Origin: Marinospirillum perlucidum
GTDB lineage: Bacteria > Pseudomonadota > Gammaproteobacteria > Pseudomonadales > Halomonadaceae
Direction: 5' to 3'
Assembly (NCBI RefSeq): GCF_003336805.1
Contig: NZ_QFWJ01000002.1
Span: forward strand, 456,844-520,843
Length of the DNA stretch: 64,000 bases
Each line of letters starts with the position of its first letter. The first letter of the stretch is position 1. A model generated the notes under the pieces. It was not told the DNA's origin and did not search any database. It saw nothing but the letters and a program-made list of their open reading frames with translations. Position numbers and translations under genes: made by a program. Of this stretch, positions 17,154 through 28,500 are shown piece by piece.

Positions 17154-20063
17154 ATGAGCACTGAAACGAGCGATTATCAAGCGGCAACAGCCGAGGATGC
17201 GACCGCGAGCGATCTACAAAAAACCGCGCCCGGTAAGCTGAGGGTTATCAAACGCAATGGCGAACTGGCCGGTTTCGATGCCAGCAAAATATCGGTTGCC
17301 ATGCGCAAGGCCTATATTGCAGTGGAAGGTGAAAGTGCCGATGCATCCAGCCGTATGCGGGATCTGGTGGACAAGCTGACCCAGCAGATCATGGAAACCT
17401 TCATGCGCCGCATGCCAGAAGGCGGCACCCTGCATATTGAAGATATTCAGGATCAGGTCGAGCTGGCCCTGATGCGCTCCGGTGAACAAAAAGTGGCTCG
17501 TGCCTATGTGCTCTACCGGGAAGAACATGCCCGCCTGAGAGCGGCGCAGCAAGAAGGTATTGTAAAGCCTCACCCCACGATCAGTGTTGAACACCCTGAT
17601 GGCCAGCGTCGCCCCCTGGATCTGGGTCGCATTGAAATGCTGGTTCAGGAAGCCTGCACCGGTCTGCAGCAGGTCGATGCCAAGAAGATTGTCGAAGACT
17701 CGGTCAAAAACCTTTATGACGGGGTGCCCGTGGATGGTGTTTCCACTGCCCTGATGATGACCGCCCGTACCCTGGTGGAAAAAGAACCTGACTACACCTA
17801 CGTCACCGCGCGTCTGTTGCTGGACAACCTGCGCCGGGAAGCTCTGTCCTTTTTGGGCGTGGCTGAAGAAGCTTCTCAGGAAGACATGAAGCGTTTCTAT
17901 CCGGAAGCCTTCAAGGTTTACATTGAAAAAGGCATTGAGTTCGAACAGCTGGACCCGCGTCTGGCGGAATTTGACCTGGACCGTCTGGGGCAGGCACTGA
18001 ACCCTCAGGCCGACAACCAGTTTACCTATCTGGGCCTGCAAACCCTCTATGACCGCTACTTTATTCACCATGAAGAAGTTCGCTATGAATTGCCTCAGGT
18101 GATGTTCATGCGGGTGGCCATGGGTCTGGCTTTGAATGAAGACGACCGCGAAGGTGCAGCCATTGATTTCTACCAGCTGCTGTCCTCGTTTGACTATATG
18201 GCCTCCACACCGACCCTGTTTAATTCGGGTACGGTACGCAGCCAGCTTTCCAGCTGTTATCTGACCACGGTGCCGGATGATCTGGATGCTATCTATAACG
18301 CCATTCACGACAATGCCATGCTGTCCAAGTGGGCTGGCGGTCTGGGTAACGACTGGACGCCGATCCGCGCCATGGGTTCACGCATCAAGGGCACCAACGG
18401 CAAAAGCCAGGGTGTAGTTCCCTTCCTGAAGGTGGTCAATGATACGGCGGTTGCCGTTAACCAGGGCGGCAAGCGTAAGGGCGCTGTTTGTGCTTACCTG
18501 GAAACCTGGCACCTGGATATTGAAGAGTTTCTGGAGCTGCGCAAAAACACCGGTGATGACCGTCGCCGTACGCACGATATGAACTCGGCCAACTGGGTAC
18601 CCGACCTGTTTATGCAGCGGGTATTTGAAGACCAGGAATGGACACTCTTCTCGCCCAACGATGTGCCCGAGCTGCACGATCTGTTTGGCGCTGCCTTCAA
18701 AGAAGCTTATGAAGCCTATGAAGACAAGACCCGTACTGGTGAAATCAAGCTGTTCAAACGCGTCAAGGCGGCCGATCTCTGGCGCAAGATGCTATCCATG
18801 CTGTTTGAAACAGGTCATCCCTGGATCACCTTCAAGGACCCTTGTAACCTGCGTTCACCCCAGCAGCATGCGGGTGTGGTTCACTCTTCCAACCTGTGCA
18901 CGGAAATCACGCTGAACACCAGTGAAGATGAAATTGCCGTGTGCAACCTGGGTTCCATCAACCTGGTGCAGCATATTACCGATCAGGGCGAGCTGGATGT
19001 CGACAAGCTCAAGAAGAGTGTCCGGGTAGCGGTACGCATGCTGGATAACGTCGTAGATATCAATTACTACGCGGTTCCCCAGGCGCGTCGCTCCAACCTG
19101 CGTCACCGTCCTGTAGGACTGGGCATCATGGGCTTCCAGGATGCTCTCTATAAACAGGGGATTGCTTACTCCTCGGATGCCGGTGTGAACTTCGCTGACC
19201 GTTCCATGGAGCTGGTGAGCTACTTTGCTATCGAAGCCTCTTCAGATCTGGCGACGGAAAGAGGCAGCTACGAAACCTATCAAGGCTCCTTGTGGAGCCA
19301 GGGCATCCTGCCTTTGGATTCCATCGACAAGCTGCGTCAGGAGCGCGGTGATAAGTATCTGGAAATGGATACTTCCAGCACCCAAGACTGGGACGCCCTG
19401 CGTCAGAAGGTGATCAAGCAGGGAATGCGCAATTCCAATGTCATGGCCATTGCACCTACCGCGACAATTTCCAATATCTGCGGTGTTTCCCAGTCGATTG
19501 AGCCGACTTACCAGAACCTCTACGTTAAATCCAACCTCTCGGGCGAGTTCACGGTAGTGAACCCTTATATGGTGAAGGATCTAAAAGAAAGAGGGCTTTG
19601 GGATGAAGTGATGGTCAATGACCTGAAGTACTACGATGGTTCCCTGCAGCCCATCGAACGGGTGCCCGAAGATATCCGTCAGCGCTATGCCACGGCTTTT
19701 GAAGTGGAGCCAAAATGGCTGGTGGATGCTGCAGCCCGTCGACAAAAATGGATCGATCAGGCTCAGTCACTGAACCTCTATATCAAGGGGGTTTCCGGCA
19801 AGAAACTGGATATCACCTATCGCATGGCCTGGTTCCGGGGTCTTAAGACCACCTATTACCTGCGAGCGCTGGGTGCGACTTCGGTGGAAAAATCCACCGT
19901 GGATCGCGGCAACCTGAATGCCGTTTCTAGCGCAGCACCGACACCGGCCCCGGCGCCCCAGCCGGAACCACGTGGCCTGGATGACTTCCTGGAAGGGCGC
20001 AACGGCCAGTCGGTTCCACGGGGCGGCGATATTGATGATCTGGGCTGTGAAGCCTGCCAGTAA
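17154..20063 (+). CDS. nrdA: Ribonucleoside-diphosphate reductase, alpha subunit (class Ia)
   Basis: NrdA reduces ribonucleoside diphosphates to deoxy forms. I start it at ATG 17154 (MSTETSDYQ, 969 residues), 5 bases after AAGG; the frame stays open upstream to 16995, but that part overlaps the regulatory sites. Two N-terminal ATP-cone units are visible (about 30-130 and 135-235), as in Pseudomonas NrdA, so allosteric control by dATP is likely. The catalytic domain carries the redox and radical cysteines in QLSSCYLTT, SSNLCTEITLN and AVCNLGSINL, and the C-terminal relay pair is CEACQ. nrdB follows 28 bp downstream. Confidence 0.96.
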   Translation: MSTETSDYQAATAEDATASDLQKTAPGKLRVIKRNGELAGFDASKISVAMRKAYIAVEGESADASSRMRDLVDKLTQQIMETFMRRMPEGGTLHIEDIQDQVELALMRSGEQKVARAYVLYREEHARLRAAQQEGIVKPHPTISVEHPDGQRRPLDLGRIEMLVQEACTGLQQVDAKKIVEDSVKNLYDGVPVDGVSTALMMTARTLVEKEPDYTYVTARLLLDNLRREALSFLGVAEEASQEDMKRFYPEAFKVYIEKGIEFEQLDPRLAEFDLDRLGQALNPQADNQFTYLGLQTLYDRYFIHHEEVRYELPQVMFMRVAMGLALNEDDREGAAIDFYQLLSSFDYMASTPTLFNSGTVRSQLSSCYLTTVPDDLDAIYNAIHDNAMLSKWAGGLGNDWTPIRAMGSRIKGTNGKSQGVVPFLKVVNDTAVAVNQGGKRKGAVCAYLETWHLDIEEFLELRKNTGDDRRRTHDMNSANWVPDLFMQRVFEDQEWTLFSPNDVPELHDLFGAAFKEAYEAYEDKTRTGEIKLFKRVKAADLWRKMLSMLFETGHPWITFKDPCNLRSPQQHAGVVHSSNLCTEITLNTSEDEIAVCNLGSINLVQHITDQGELDVDKLKKSVRVAVRMLDNVVDINYYAVPQARRSNLRHRPVGLGIMGFQDALYKQGIAYSSDAGVNFADRSMELVSYFAIEASSDLATERGSYETYQGSLWSQGILPLDSIDKLRQERGDKYLEMDTSSTQDWDALRQKVIKQGMRNSNVMAIAPTATISNICGVSQSIEPTYQNLYVKSNLSGEFTVVNPYMVKDLKERGLWDEVMVNDLKYYDGSLQPIERVPEDIRQRYATAFEVEPKWLVDAAARRQKWIDQAQSLNLYIKGVSGKKLDITYRMAWFRGLKTTYYLRALGATSVEKSTVDRGNLNAVSSAAPTPAPAPQPEPRGLDDFLEGRNGQSVPRGGDIDDLGCEACQ

Positions 20064-20091
20064 GAATTCGGATTAAGACGAGGTGGATGTC

Positions 20092-21345
20092 ATGTTAAGT
20101 TGGGACGATTACGAAGAAGATACCGCAGTAGCAACAGAAAAGACTGCTGCACAACCTCAGCCAGCGGTGCAGCCTCAGGCTGAGGCTCCTGCTCCTGCCG
20201 TGGAAGAAGCGCCTGCTGAATCCCGGCAGTACCAGCCTCGTCCTCAGGGGGATCTGCACGCCCGCGCTGCCCAAGCAGTCAAGGATCTGGATGTTGCTGC
20301 CGGTCTGGAAGAGCTGGAAATGGGCGCCGCGCGGATTGAAGTTGATGACAAACAGATGATCAACGCCCGGGCTGACCTCAACCAGCTGGTGCCCTTCAAG
20401 TATGACTGGGCCTGGCAGAAGTACCTGGATGGCACGGCCAACCACTGGATGCCTCAGGAAGTTAACATGACGGCGGACATCGCCCTGTGGAAAAGTCAGG
20501 ATGGCCTGACCGAAGACGAACGTCTGATCGTGATGCGTTCTCTGGGCTATTTCTCTACGGCTGATTCCCTGGTGGCCAATAATCTGGTGCTGGCGATCTA
20601 TCGTCTGATCACCAACCCCGAGTGCCGTCAGTATCTGCTGCGCCAAGCCTTTGAAGAAGCCATCCACACCCATGCCTACCAGTATTGCGTGGAATCCCTG
20701 GGTATGGATGAAGGTGAAGTCTTCAACATGTACCGCGAAGTGCCTTCGGTGGCGGCCAAATCTGCTTGGAGTCTCAAGCACACCCAGGCCATTGCCCAGC
20801 CCACTTTCCAGACGGGCACACCGGAAACCGATCAGGAACTGCTGCGTAACATGATTGCCTTCTATGTGGTGACCGAAGGCGTTTTCTTCTATTGTGGCTT
20901 CTCCCAGATCCTGTCCATGGGCCGCCGCAACAAGATGACCGGCGTGGCTGAACAGTTCCAGTACATTCTGCGTGATGAATCCATGCACCTGAATTTCGGC
21001 ATCGACATGATCAACCAGATCAAGATCGAGAACCCTCATCTGTGGACACCGGAATTTCAGGAAGAAGTCACCCAGATGATTCTGGAAGGGACCGAACTGG
21101 AAATCGCCTATGCACGTGACACCATGCCTCGTGGTGTTCTGGGCATGAATGCGGCGATCATGGAAGAGTATCTGCACTTTATCTGTAACCGTCGTCTGGC
21201 TCAGATCGGTCTGAAAGAACAATTCCCCGGCGCGACCAATCCTTTCCCCTGGATGTCGGAAATTATCGATCTGCGCAAAGAAAAGAACTTTTTTGAGACA
21301 CGCGTCACCGAATATCAGGTGGGTGGTGCGTTAAGCTGGGACTAG
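20092..21345 (+). CDS. nrdB: Ribonucleoside-diphosphate reductase, beta subunit (class Ia)
   Basis: NrdB holds the diiron-tyrosyl radical that starts NrdA catalysis. The metal ligands and radical tyrosine fall in one helix, [13 protein letters not shown] (E-x-x-H-x-x-x-Y, as E115/H118/Y122 in E. coli). The remaining ligands are in VVTEGVFF and [10 protein letters not shown]. Having the tyrosine makes it class Ia rather than Ic. I start it at ATG 20092 ([10 protein letters not shown], 417 residues) after GAGGTGG; a GTG three codons earlier is possible. A proline/alanine/glutamine-rich linker of about 40 residues precedes the fold. The gene ends at a strong terminator. Confidence 0.95.
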   Translation: MLSWDDYEEDTAVATEKTAAQPQPAVQPQAEAPAPAVEEAPAESRQYQPRPQGDLHARAAQAVKDLDVAAGLEELEMGAARIEVDDKQMINARADLNQLVPFKYDWAWQKYLDGTANHWMPQEVNMTADIALWKSQDGLTEDERLIVMRSLGYFSTADSLVANNLVLAIYRLITNPECRQYLLRQAFEEAIHTHAYQYCVESLGMDEGEVFNMYREVPSVAAKSAWSLKHTQAIAQPTFQTGTPETDQELLRNMIAFYVVTEGVFFYCGFSQILSMGRRNKMTGVAEQFQYILRDESMHLNFGIDMINQIKIENPHLWTPEFQEEVTQMILEGTELEIAYARDTMPRGVLGMNAAIMEEYLHFICNRRLAQIGLKEQFPGATNPFPWMSEIIDLRKEKNFFETRVTEYQVGGALSWD

Positions 21346-21368
21346 CGTCCAGCAGGTTCTTGATTTGG

Positions 21369-21397
21369 AAAAGCCTGGCGTTTGCCAGGCTTTTTTT
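21369..21397 (+). terminator. Intrinsic terminator of nrdAB
   Basis: Stem AAGCCTGGC/GCCAGGCTT with a four-base loop and seven Ts, 23 bases after the nrdB stop. It marks the operon end. The following 242 bases before the next gene are AT-rich and hold no gene I can support. Confidence 0.93.
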
Positions 21398-21639
21398 ATG
21401 TCAGGCTGACGGGATTGCTGACTGGATGCCTGGGATAAAAAGTGGCTATTACAATACTTGTATAATAAATTGACCTAAGTATTTGCGGATTACTGGCTGC
21501 TATGGTTATCCTAGCAGTCTCTCTTCAGGGACAGACCAGAGGGTTAGACTTTCTAATAACCGATTCAATGGGGCAGAAACAGCCGGAAAAATAAGTAACT
21601 GGCACTTCTGCACAAGAATTAAGTGGGTGGACAGGATCA

Positions 21640-22401
21640 ATGAATGGGAATCCAAGGCAGGCCGGTTTTTCTTTAGCTGGCCAAATTTTGTATAAGTGCA
21701 GTCGCCAGCTGGCGCTGGTACATCTACTGCTGGCTATGGCTTTGTTTTCCCTGTCTTCCCCGGTTTTTGCTTCCAATGTCTGGATGGTGGCCGTCCCTGT
21801 CGCTAATGTCCGTGCCGCTCCCCAGGGTGATGCGGCTCTGGTGACCCAACTGCCCCGCGGCGAAAAGGTAACCCTGGTCGGTCGTCAAGGTGTCTGGTTG
21901 CAGGTTGAGTTGCCGGATAATCAGCTAGCCTGGATGCACCAGGTTACTGTCACCCAGGCTGTGGATTTCTTTGGCCTTTCCCTGCAAAACGCGGAAAGAA
22001 GCGAACTGCGCGAAGCCATCAAGGCTGCCGGTGTCGAAGTGGTTAGAGAAGTCAGCGCCTACCCCTATGATCTTTACAACCCTGCACCCTGGTGGACCGG
22101 AGCAACAGAAATGGCTGTAGGCTATACGCCCGAAGACCAGATGTTTGCCATTGCCGAGATTACTTTCCGCTCCCAGGATGACACTGAGCAGGTTCGGGAA
22201 ATCGCCGAACAGGTGCAGGACGACCTGGGCGACTGGGATAGTGTGAGCGGTCGTCGCGCAGAAGGGCCGGTGGAATTTGAATGGCAACAGGGCGGGGTTC
22301 GCGTCCTGGTTCATCGCGGCTGGCCGGATACCACCACCTACCTGACCTACGAAATCCCCGAGCGCTTTGCTCGCTTGCAGGCTGCCTTGCAATCCCGCTG
22401 A
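21640..22401 (+). CDS. Exported protein with bacterial SH3 domain
   Basis: A 253-residue protein with a hydrophobic export signal ending near SSPVFASN (about residue 45). A bacterial SH3 (SH3b) domain follows: VPVANVRAAPQGDAALVTQLPRGEKVTLVGRQGVWLQVELPDNQLAWMHQ. SH3b domains bind peptidoglycan or wall peptides. The remaining 140 residues (EMAVGYTPEDQMFAIAEITFRSQDDTEQVREIAEQVQ) match no family I recognise. The first ATG has AGGA upstream. It stands alone between the nrdB terminator and a flavin reductase gene; the function is unknown. Confidence 0.75.
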   Translation: MNGNPRQAGFSLAGQILYKCSRQLALVHLLLAMALFSLSSPVFASNVWMVAVPVANVRAAPQGDAALVTQLPRGEKVTLVGRQGVWLQVELPDNQLAWMHQVTVTQAVDFFGLSLQNAERSELREAIKAAGVEVVREVSAYPYDLYNPAPWWTGATEMAVGYTPEDQMFAIAEITFRSQDDTEQVREIAEQVQDDLGDWDSVSGRRAEGPVEFEWQQGGVRVLVHRGWPDTTTYLTYEIPERFARLQAALQSR

Positions 22402-22476
22402 GCTGCTGTGTCGCCAGCTTGGGGGGAAAGTTTGCAAGGCCGAAACCTGCCTTTTTGATGCCGACGAGGAGCTATT

Positions 22477-23112
22477 GTGGAAATTGAACTCTCACCTCTG
22501 AAGCCCAATACCCGCTATCATCTGATGACCCAGACCATCATCCCCCGCCCGATTGCTTGGGTATTGACGGCCAACGCCGGGTCCACCAGTGAAGAGCCTT
22601 CCTACAACCTGGCTCCTTTTTCCTTTTTTAATGCCCTCTGTTCCGATCCCCCTCTGGTAATGCTCTCGATCGGTAAAAAGGCAGCGGAAGAACCCAAGGA
22701 TACCCGTCACAATATTCTTGAAGGTCAGGAGTTTGTCATACACCTGCCCAGTGTTTCTCAAGCCGAAGCGGTGACAGCCAGCGCCGCTACGCTGGATTAT
22801 GGGGAGAGTGAACTGAATCTTTTAGAAGGCCAAAAGCTGGTGGATTTTCCCGGTTGCCCTCTGCCACGTCTGGCCGATGTTCCTGTTGCATTTCATGCCC
22901 GTTTTTACGAAGTCCACTACCTGGGACCAGCCAAACAGGCGATTATCTATGCTGAGCTGCTGCGAATGCATGTGGAAGATGATGCCATTCAAGAAGATCA
23001 GGACAAGGGGCGCTACCTGATCGACCCCGAGAAAATCAATCCCCTGGCGCGCCTGGGCGGTGCCAGCTATGCCGGTCTGACTACCAGCTTTAGCGTCAAA
23101 AGGCCCTCTTGA
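22477..23112 (+). CDS. Flavin reductase-like (FMN-binding split barrel) protein
   Basis: A 211-residue protein of the flavin reductase-like domain family, which binds FMN and often passes electrons to partner oxygenases. Typical are IIPRPIAWVLTANAGSTSEEPSYNLAPFSFFNALCSDPPLVMLSIG at the N terminus and the C-terminal LGGASYAGLTTSFSVKRP. The start is GTG at 22477, with GAGGAG about 6 bases upstream. No oxygenase or obvious partner is nearby, so the substrate cannot be named. Confidence 0.85.
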   Translation: MEIELSPLKPNTRYHLMTQTIIPRPIAWVLTANAGSTSEEPSYNLAPFSFFNALCSDPPLVMLSIGKKAAEEPKDTRHNILEGQEFVIHLPSVSQAEAVTASAATLDYGESELNLLEGQKLVDFPGCPLPRLADVPVAFHARFYEVHYLGPAKQAIIYAELLRMHVEDDAIQEDQDKGRYLIDPEKINPLARLGGASYAGLTTSFSVKRPS

Positions 23113-23118
23113 TCTGAC

Positions 23119-23630
23119 TCAGTTCAACGGCCGGGCCAGTTTGAGCGTCCAGTAGCCACTGCCATCCTCCTTGCGGCTGGCAGCAATCCCCATCTCAGTG
23201 ACATCTCCAGCCAAGAGGTTGGCGCAGTGGCCATCGCTATCCATCCAGGCCTGAACCAGGGCTTCTTCACTGGCAAAATAGCCGCCACCCAGATTCTCCC
23301 TGGCGGCTTGCCATTGATAGCCTTCGCGGCTGATGCGCTGATCAAAACTGGAGCCATCCGACCCCTGGTGACTCAGGGTTGCATGAGCCCTTTGGTCATT
23401 GGAATGCTTTTGAGCTGCTGCAGTCAGCAAGGGGTCAAGGCTGAGGCGGGTTGCGGTTCAAAAGCTCCCCGGCTTCCACAATGACCGCCCTCCTGGCGCT
23501 TTTGATTGATACTGGCAACCAGGGTCGCTACTTCGTCAGGGCTTAGCGGGTTGGTTGAAGTCCCTGATGAAGCCGGACTGGCAGGAGTGAACAGGGATAA
23601 AATCACGAGAGCAAAAATTAATCTGAACAT
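23119..23630 (-). pseudogene. CAP/SCP-domain exported protein, frameshifted
   Basis: Two reading frames together make one CAP-superfamily (cysteine-rich secretory/PR-1 like) protein. The first (23630 down to 23424) has a signal peptide (LIFALVILSLFTPASPASS) and the domain start VASINQKRQEGGHCGSRGAFEPQPAS, then hits a stop. The second (to 23119) carries the rest: LTAAAQKHSNDQ, LSHQGSDGSSFDQRI, ARENLGGG and WMDSDGHCANLL, the usual CAP blocks. Reading through the shift near 23438-23448 would give the family sequence SLDPLLTAAAQKHS, so one base appears missing. Either the gene is broken or there is a sequencing error. Nothing else in it is damaged. Confidence 0.75.
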
Positions 23631-23741
23631 GTTTTTTCCTCGGGTCGTCAGCTCAGTTCATCCTTTTGTGGTCACCAAGTCAAGCAGCAAAGCCTGAAGC
23701 CTTGCTGCTGGTTGCCTCCTCGATTCGCAGGGTTTTGCTGG

Positions 23742-25556
23742 CTAGGTCTGACTCTGCATATAGGCTCGCCAGCCGCCGTATTCGGTAATGTCCGTAGCCT
23801 CTTCCAAGGCCTGGGGCTCGCAAATAAAGCCCTTCACCTGACGACCATCTTTCAGTGTCAGATTGCCGATGCCCAGGGGCGCAGGCACTTCCTCCACAAA
23901 AGCACCGAACAGAGCTTTGGGCAGATCCCAGACTTCTACCTGAATTGCGGCTCCCCCTTCATCAACCTTGACCAGACCGGGCTTGGGTGGTTGGGTGCCG
24001 GCCAGGGCATAAAGGCGGTATTCGGCGGATGTTTCCGTGGTTTCCACCAGACGGGCTGCCCGACTGCTTAACTGGAAGTTCAAAGGCATACCGGTCAGGT
24101 GAGCACCTACTACGGCCAGACGTACAGCCTCGGGGGCAACAGGTTTCAGCGCCTGAGGCTGAGCAGGGAAAGGCTGGCCGGTAGCCCCCAGGGGCAGGGC
24201 CAAATGGCTCTGCCAACGCTGACCAAATTCAGCCAGGGCAGTGTCCTGCCAGGCCGTGGATATCAGCGTGATCCCCAGCGGCAAACCATCTTCACGAAAG
24301 CCAGCGGGTAGCGCCAGAGCGCTGAGATCAGCCAGATTGGTGAAATTGGTGTAGGTGCCAAACTGACTGTTATACACCAGCGGTTCCTGCTGCATTTCTT
24401 CCAGGGTTCTTAGGGTGGGCGAGGTGGGCACGACCAGAGCATCCACCTGCTGCAGCTGCTGCTGAATTTGACGGCTTAACTGCTGGCGCCGGTACTCACC
24501 ATCAAAGCACTCAACCGCGGAGATATTACGGCCCTGGGCGATGATGGTGTAAATGCTGGGGTCCAGCTTTTCCGGCTGATCCAGGAGTTCACCCAGGGCA
24601 TGGGTTCTTTCTGCAACCCAGGGGCCCTGATAAAGAAGTGCTGCCAATTCACTGAAAGCAGAGAAATCAATTTCCACCAGATCGGCCAGTTTCTCCAACT
24701 CCTGACGAGCTTGGGCGAAGGCAGCCTGCATCTGTTGATCGCCAAAAAACTCCAGCTGGTCGGGGATGGCCAGGCGAGGGCGCGCAGGCAAGGCGACCGG
24801 GGTGGTTTGCGGATGGGCTCTGGACCAGGGATCCTGGGGGTCGGGTTGTTTGCCACCCGCCAGACGTGTGATCACCAGGGCATCCTCAACGGTGAGGGCA
24901 AAAACCGAGACACAATCCAGACTTCTGCAGGCGGGCACCACCCCGCGGGTTGAGAGCCAGCCACGGGTGGGTTTGAGTCCGACCAGGTTATTGAAGGCTG
25001 CTGGCACCCGGCCGGAACCGGCGGTATCCGTTCCCAGGGCAAAGGGAACCAGTCCACGGGCAACCACAGAAGCTGAACCGGAGCTGGAACCCCCGGAGAC
25101 ATAATCCGGATTAAAGCTATTGGGAACCGCACCATAGGGAGAACGGGTGCCCACCAGGCCGGTCGCGAACTGATCCAGATTGGTCTTGCCGATGACCAGG
25201 GCACCGGCCTGTTTCAGTTCAGCCACGACGGCGGCATCCTCTTCTGCTTCATAGGCAAACGCCGGACAGGCAGCGGTCGTGGGCCAGCCAGCCGCATCAA
25301 TATTATCCTTGATGGCAAAGGGAACACCGAATAACGGCAGGGTCTCACCGGCAGCTTTTCTTTGTTCGATCGCTTGCCATTGCTGCTCCACAGCTTCTTC
25401 CGGCGCCAGATACAGCCAAGCCGGGTCGCTTGATTGCTGTTGTTCTTCGCGTAGGTAGCTCAACAGGTTTTGCACCCGCTCCAGCCCCTGGCCTTGCTGC
25501 TGGGCATTTTGCCAGTCCTGCAGGGTCCAGCCTCGGGTTGTCAGACTTTTAGTCAT
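23742..25556 (-). CDS. atzF: Allophanate hydrolase, last step of guanidine breakdown
   Basis: Allophanate hydrolase splits allophanate into ammonium and CO2. The N-terminal amidase domain (about 1-440) has the Ser-cisSer-Lys triad: the lysine in FAIKDNID and the serines in GGSSSGSASVVARGLVPFALGTD(TAGS). The C-terminal domain (about 475-604) is the one special to allophanate hydrolases and helps make the final product. The protein has 604 residues, normal for AtzF. Its start overlaps the carboxylase stop by 4 bases. In the guanidine pathway allophanate comes from carboxyguanidine through the two DUF1989 proteins encoded upstream, not from urea. Confidence 0.93.
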   Translation of the reverse strand: MTKSLTTRGWTLQDWQNAQQQGQGLERVQNLLSYLREEQQQSSDPAWLYLAPEEAVEQQWQAIEQRKAAGETLPLFGVPFAIKDNIDAAGWPTTAACPAFAYEAEEDAAVVAELKQAGALVIGKTNLDQFATGLVGTRSPYGAVPNSFNPDYVSGGSSSGSASVVARGLVPFALGTDTAGSGRVPAAFNNLVGLKPTRGWLSTRGVVPACRSLDCVSVFALTVEDALVITRLAGGKQPDPQDPWSRAHPQTTPVALPARPRLAIPDQLEFFGDQQMQAAFAQARQELEKLADLVEIDFSAFSELAALLYQGPWVAERTHALGELLDQPEKLDPSIYTIIAQGRNISAVECFDGEYRRQQLSRQIQQQLQQVDALVVPTSPTLRTLEEMQQEPLVYNSQFGTYTNFTNLADLSALALPAGFREDGLPLGITLISTAWQDTALAEFGQRWQSHLALPLGATGQPFPAQPQALKPVAPEAVRLAVVGAHLTGMPLNFQLSSRAARLVETTETSAEYRLYALAGTQPPKPGLVKVDEGGAAIQVEVWDLPKALFGAFVEEVPAPLGIGNLTLKDGRQVKGFICEPQALEEATDITEYGGWRAYMQSQT

Positions 25557-28500
25557 CTTGGCTCTCCTTGGTTTTCCAGGGGTTGCAGAATACTGGTGAT
25601 CTGACCGGGGGAAACCCGGCTACCGGGCTGAACCCGGTGTTCCAGTAGAATTCCGGCTTCAGCAGCTATCACGGGAATCTCCATTTTCATGGATTCCAGA
25701 AGCATCAGGGTTTCCCCGGCCCGAACCTCGTCACCGGGTTGCTTCAAGAGTTCCCAGACACTGCCAGCAACAGGACTATCGGCCAGCAGGCTGCCTTCCG
25801 GCCAGTCTTCCTCCTGCGTGGGTGGTTCGGCTTCTTCTTCGGCAAAGTTGAACTGGCCATCGGCATGCCAGCGGGCCAGTTCTTCATCAAAGGCCTGCTG
25901 CCTTTTTTGGGTAAAGGCCTGGATGCCCGTTGCTTCTTGTTCCAGGAAGGCCTGGTAATCTGCCAGGCTGAAAGAACCCTCTTCGATCTTCAGTGGGTAG
26001 CGCCCCTGGGGAAAATCCTTGCGGATCTGTTGCAGTTCATCATGGCTGACTTCATAAAAGCGCAGCTGGTCGAAAAAGCGCAGCAGCCAGGGCTGGCTGA
26101 ATTCGCGTGTCTGGCGATAGCGGTTCCACATCTGCAGGGTACGACCAACAAATTGATAGCCGCCGGGTCCTTCCATGCCGTAGACACAGAGGTAGGAACC
26201 ACCGATGCCTACGGAGTTTTCCGCCGTCCAGGTGCGTGCCGGGTTGTATTTGGTAGTGACCAGACGATGTCTGGGGTCCAGCGGTGTGGAAAGCGGCGCG
26301 CCCAGGTAAACATCGCCCAGGCCCATGACCAGGTAGGAGGCCTCGAAAAGGATGCGTTTGACCTCGTCCAGGCTTTCCAGGCCGTTAATGCGGCGAATGA
26401 ACTCCAGATTGCTCGGGCACCAGGGCGCATTCTTGCGCACCAGTTGACTGTATTTTTCGATGGCCAGCCGACAGGCTTCATCATCCCAGGAAAGAGGCAG
26501 CCAGACAGTGCGTGAAGGCACGGCCAGATGTTCCAGTTCGCTGGCCAGGCGTTTTTCCGTTAGACGCAGTTGTTCAAGCAGTTGCTCACGTGGCAGCACC
26601 AGAGGATCAAAATGGATCTGCAGGGAGCGCACGCCGGGGGTCAGCTCGCGAATACCCGGCAAGGCCGCTTGCTGCAGTGCTTGCATCAGTGCATGGGCAC
26701 GAAAGCGCAGCCGCAAATCCAGCTCCTGCTCACCATATTCCACCAGCAGGAAGTGATCACCCGCTGCGCGCACCAGGATGCGATCACGGAATTCCTCGGC
26801 CGGGAATTCGGCCAGCAGGGGCGAAAGATCCTGGGTCTCTGACCAGTTGACTTCTTGAGGTTGCAACTGGGTGATGGCTGTCTTTTGCGCTTTTTCCAGT
26901 TGTTCAGCGGTTTCTAGGCTCACCGGTTGGAAACGCAGACGATCTCCGGCCCGCAACTGACCCAGCTTCCACAGATCCGCCGTGATCACCGTGGCGGGGC
27001 AGACAAAACCGCCCAGCGAGGGGCCATCCGGTCCCAGAATGACCGGCATATCGCCGGTAAAATCGATACTGCCATAGGCATAGGCATTATCGTGGATGTT
27101 GGAAGGATGCATGCCTGCCTCACCGCCATCGGGGCGGGCCCATTGGGGTTTGGGGCCGAGCAGACGAATGCCGGTGCGGCTGGAGTTGTAGTGAACCTCC
27201 CAGTCGCTGGCAAAAAAGGTCTGGATGTCCTCGTCGGTGAAATAATCCGGGGCACCATGAGGGCCGGAAATTACCCGGATGCGCCATTCGTGACCCACCT
27301 GGGGTCGCAGTGCTTCGGGCACCTTTTTTTCCGGTGGTTCTGCGCCTGGGTTTTTCAACCGCAAGACATCGCCGGTACGCAGGGCGCGGCCATTGTGGCC
27401 ACCAAATTGGCCCAGCGTAAAGGTGCTGCTGGAGCCCAGGTACTCGGGGCAATCCAGGCCGCCAGCGACACACAGGTAGCTGCGACTGCCGGTTTCGATG
27501 CGGCCAATGCTGAGTCGATCCCCGGCCTGCAATTGGATGATTTCCCAGCAGGAGCGAGGCTGATCATTCACCAGAACCTCGACCTGGGCCCCGGTCACCG
27601 CGACGGCTAAGGCGGTGGAAACAGCCAGGGTTGGGCCCTGGAGGGTGATTTCCAGCCCGGTGGCTGTTTCCGGGTTGCCCAGAAGCCGGTTGCCCAGGCG
27701 GAAAGAGTAGTGGTCAAAAGGCCCGGAAGGGGGAACACCCACATCCCAATAACCCTGGCGGCCGGGATAATCCTGCAGAGTGGTCAGGGTTCCGGCCTGA
27801 AGCACATCCAGACGTTGGGGCTGGTAAGTAAACTCGTTCAGATAAGCGGTGGTGACCTGACCGGCTTGCAGGCAGGGGTCTTGCAGCAGGGCCTGCAGGT
27901 AGTCCAGATTGGTTTCCGTGCCGTAAAGACGTGTGGCTTGCAAGGCCTGAAGTAGCAAGGCCAGAGCCTGGTCACGATTCTCTCCCTTCTGGATCACCTT
28001 GGCCAACATGGGATCAAAAAGTGAGGGGATTTCCAGACCAGCTTCGATCCAGGTGTCGACCCTTAAACCTGGCTGGTGTGGAAAATGAACGTCACTCAAA
28101 AAACCGGGGCAGGGCTGAAAGTTACGCCAGGGATCTTCGGCATAAAGGCGAACCTGAAGGGCATGGCCCTGGGGGTTCAAGGCCTGACGACGTTGATCCA
28201 GTTGCAGATCTTCACCGGCAGCCAGGCGCAGCATCCATTCCACCAGATCTACGCCATAGACTTCTTCGGTGACGCCATGCTCCACCTGCAGGCGAGTGTT
28301 TACTTCCAGAAAATAAAAATCACCGCTCTGGGCATCGTAGATAAATTCCACGGTCCCGGCGTTGCGGTAGTTTACGGCCGCCAACAGTCGCTCTGCGGTT
28401 TCATGTAGCTGCTGGCGCTCAGCAGTTGTGAGGCCGGGTGCAGGACATTCCTCGACGACCTTCTGGTTGCGCCGCTGGCTGGAACAGTCTCTTTCACCCA

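Noticed and set aside
20095..21222. 375-residue reverse-strand frame opposite nrdB
   Set aside because: Histidine-rich shadow of nrdB; nrdB motifs are complete on the plus strand.
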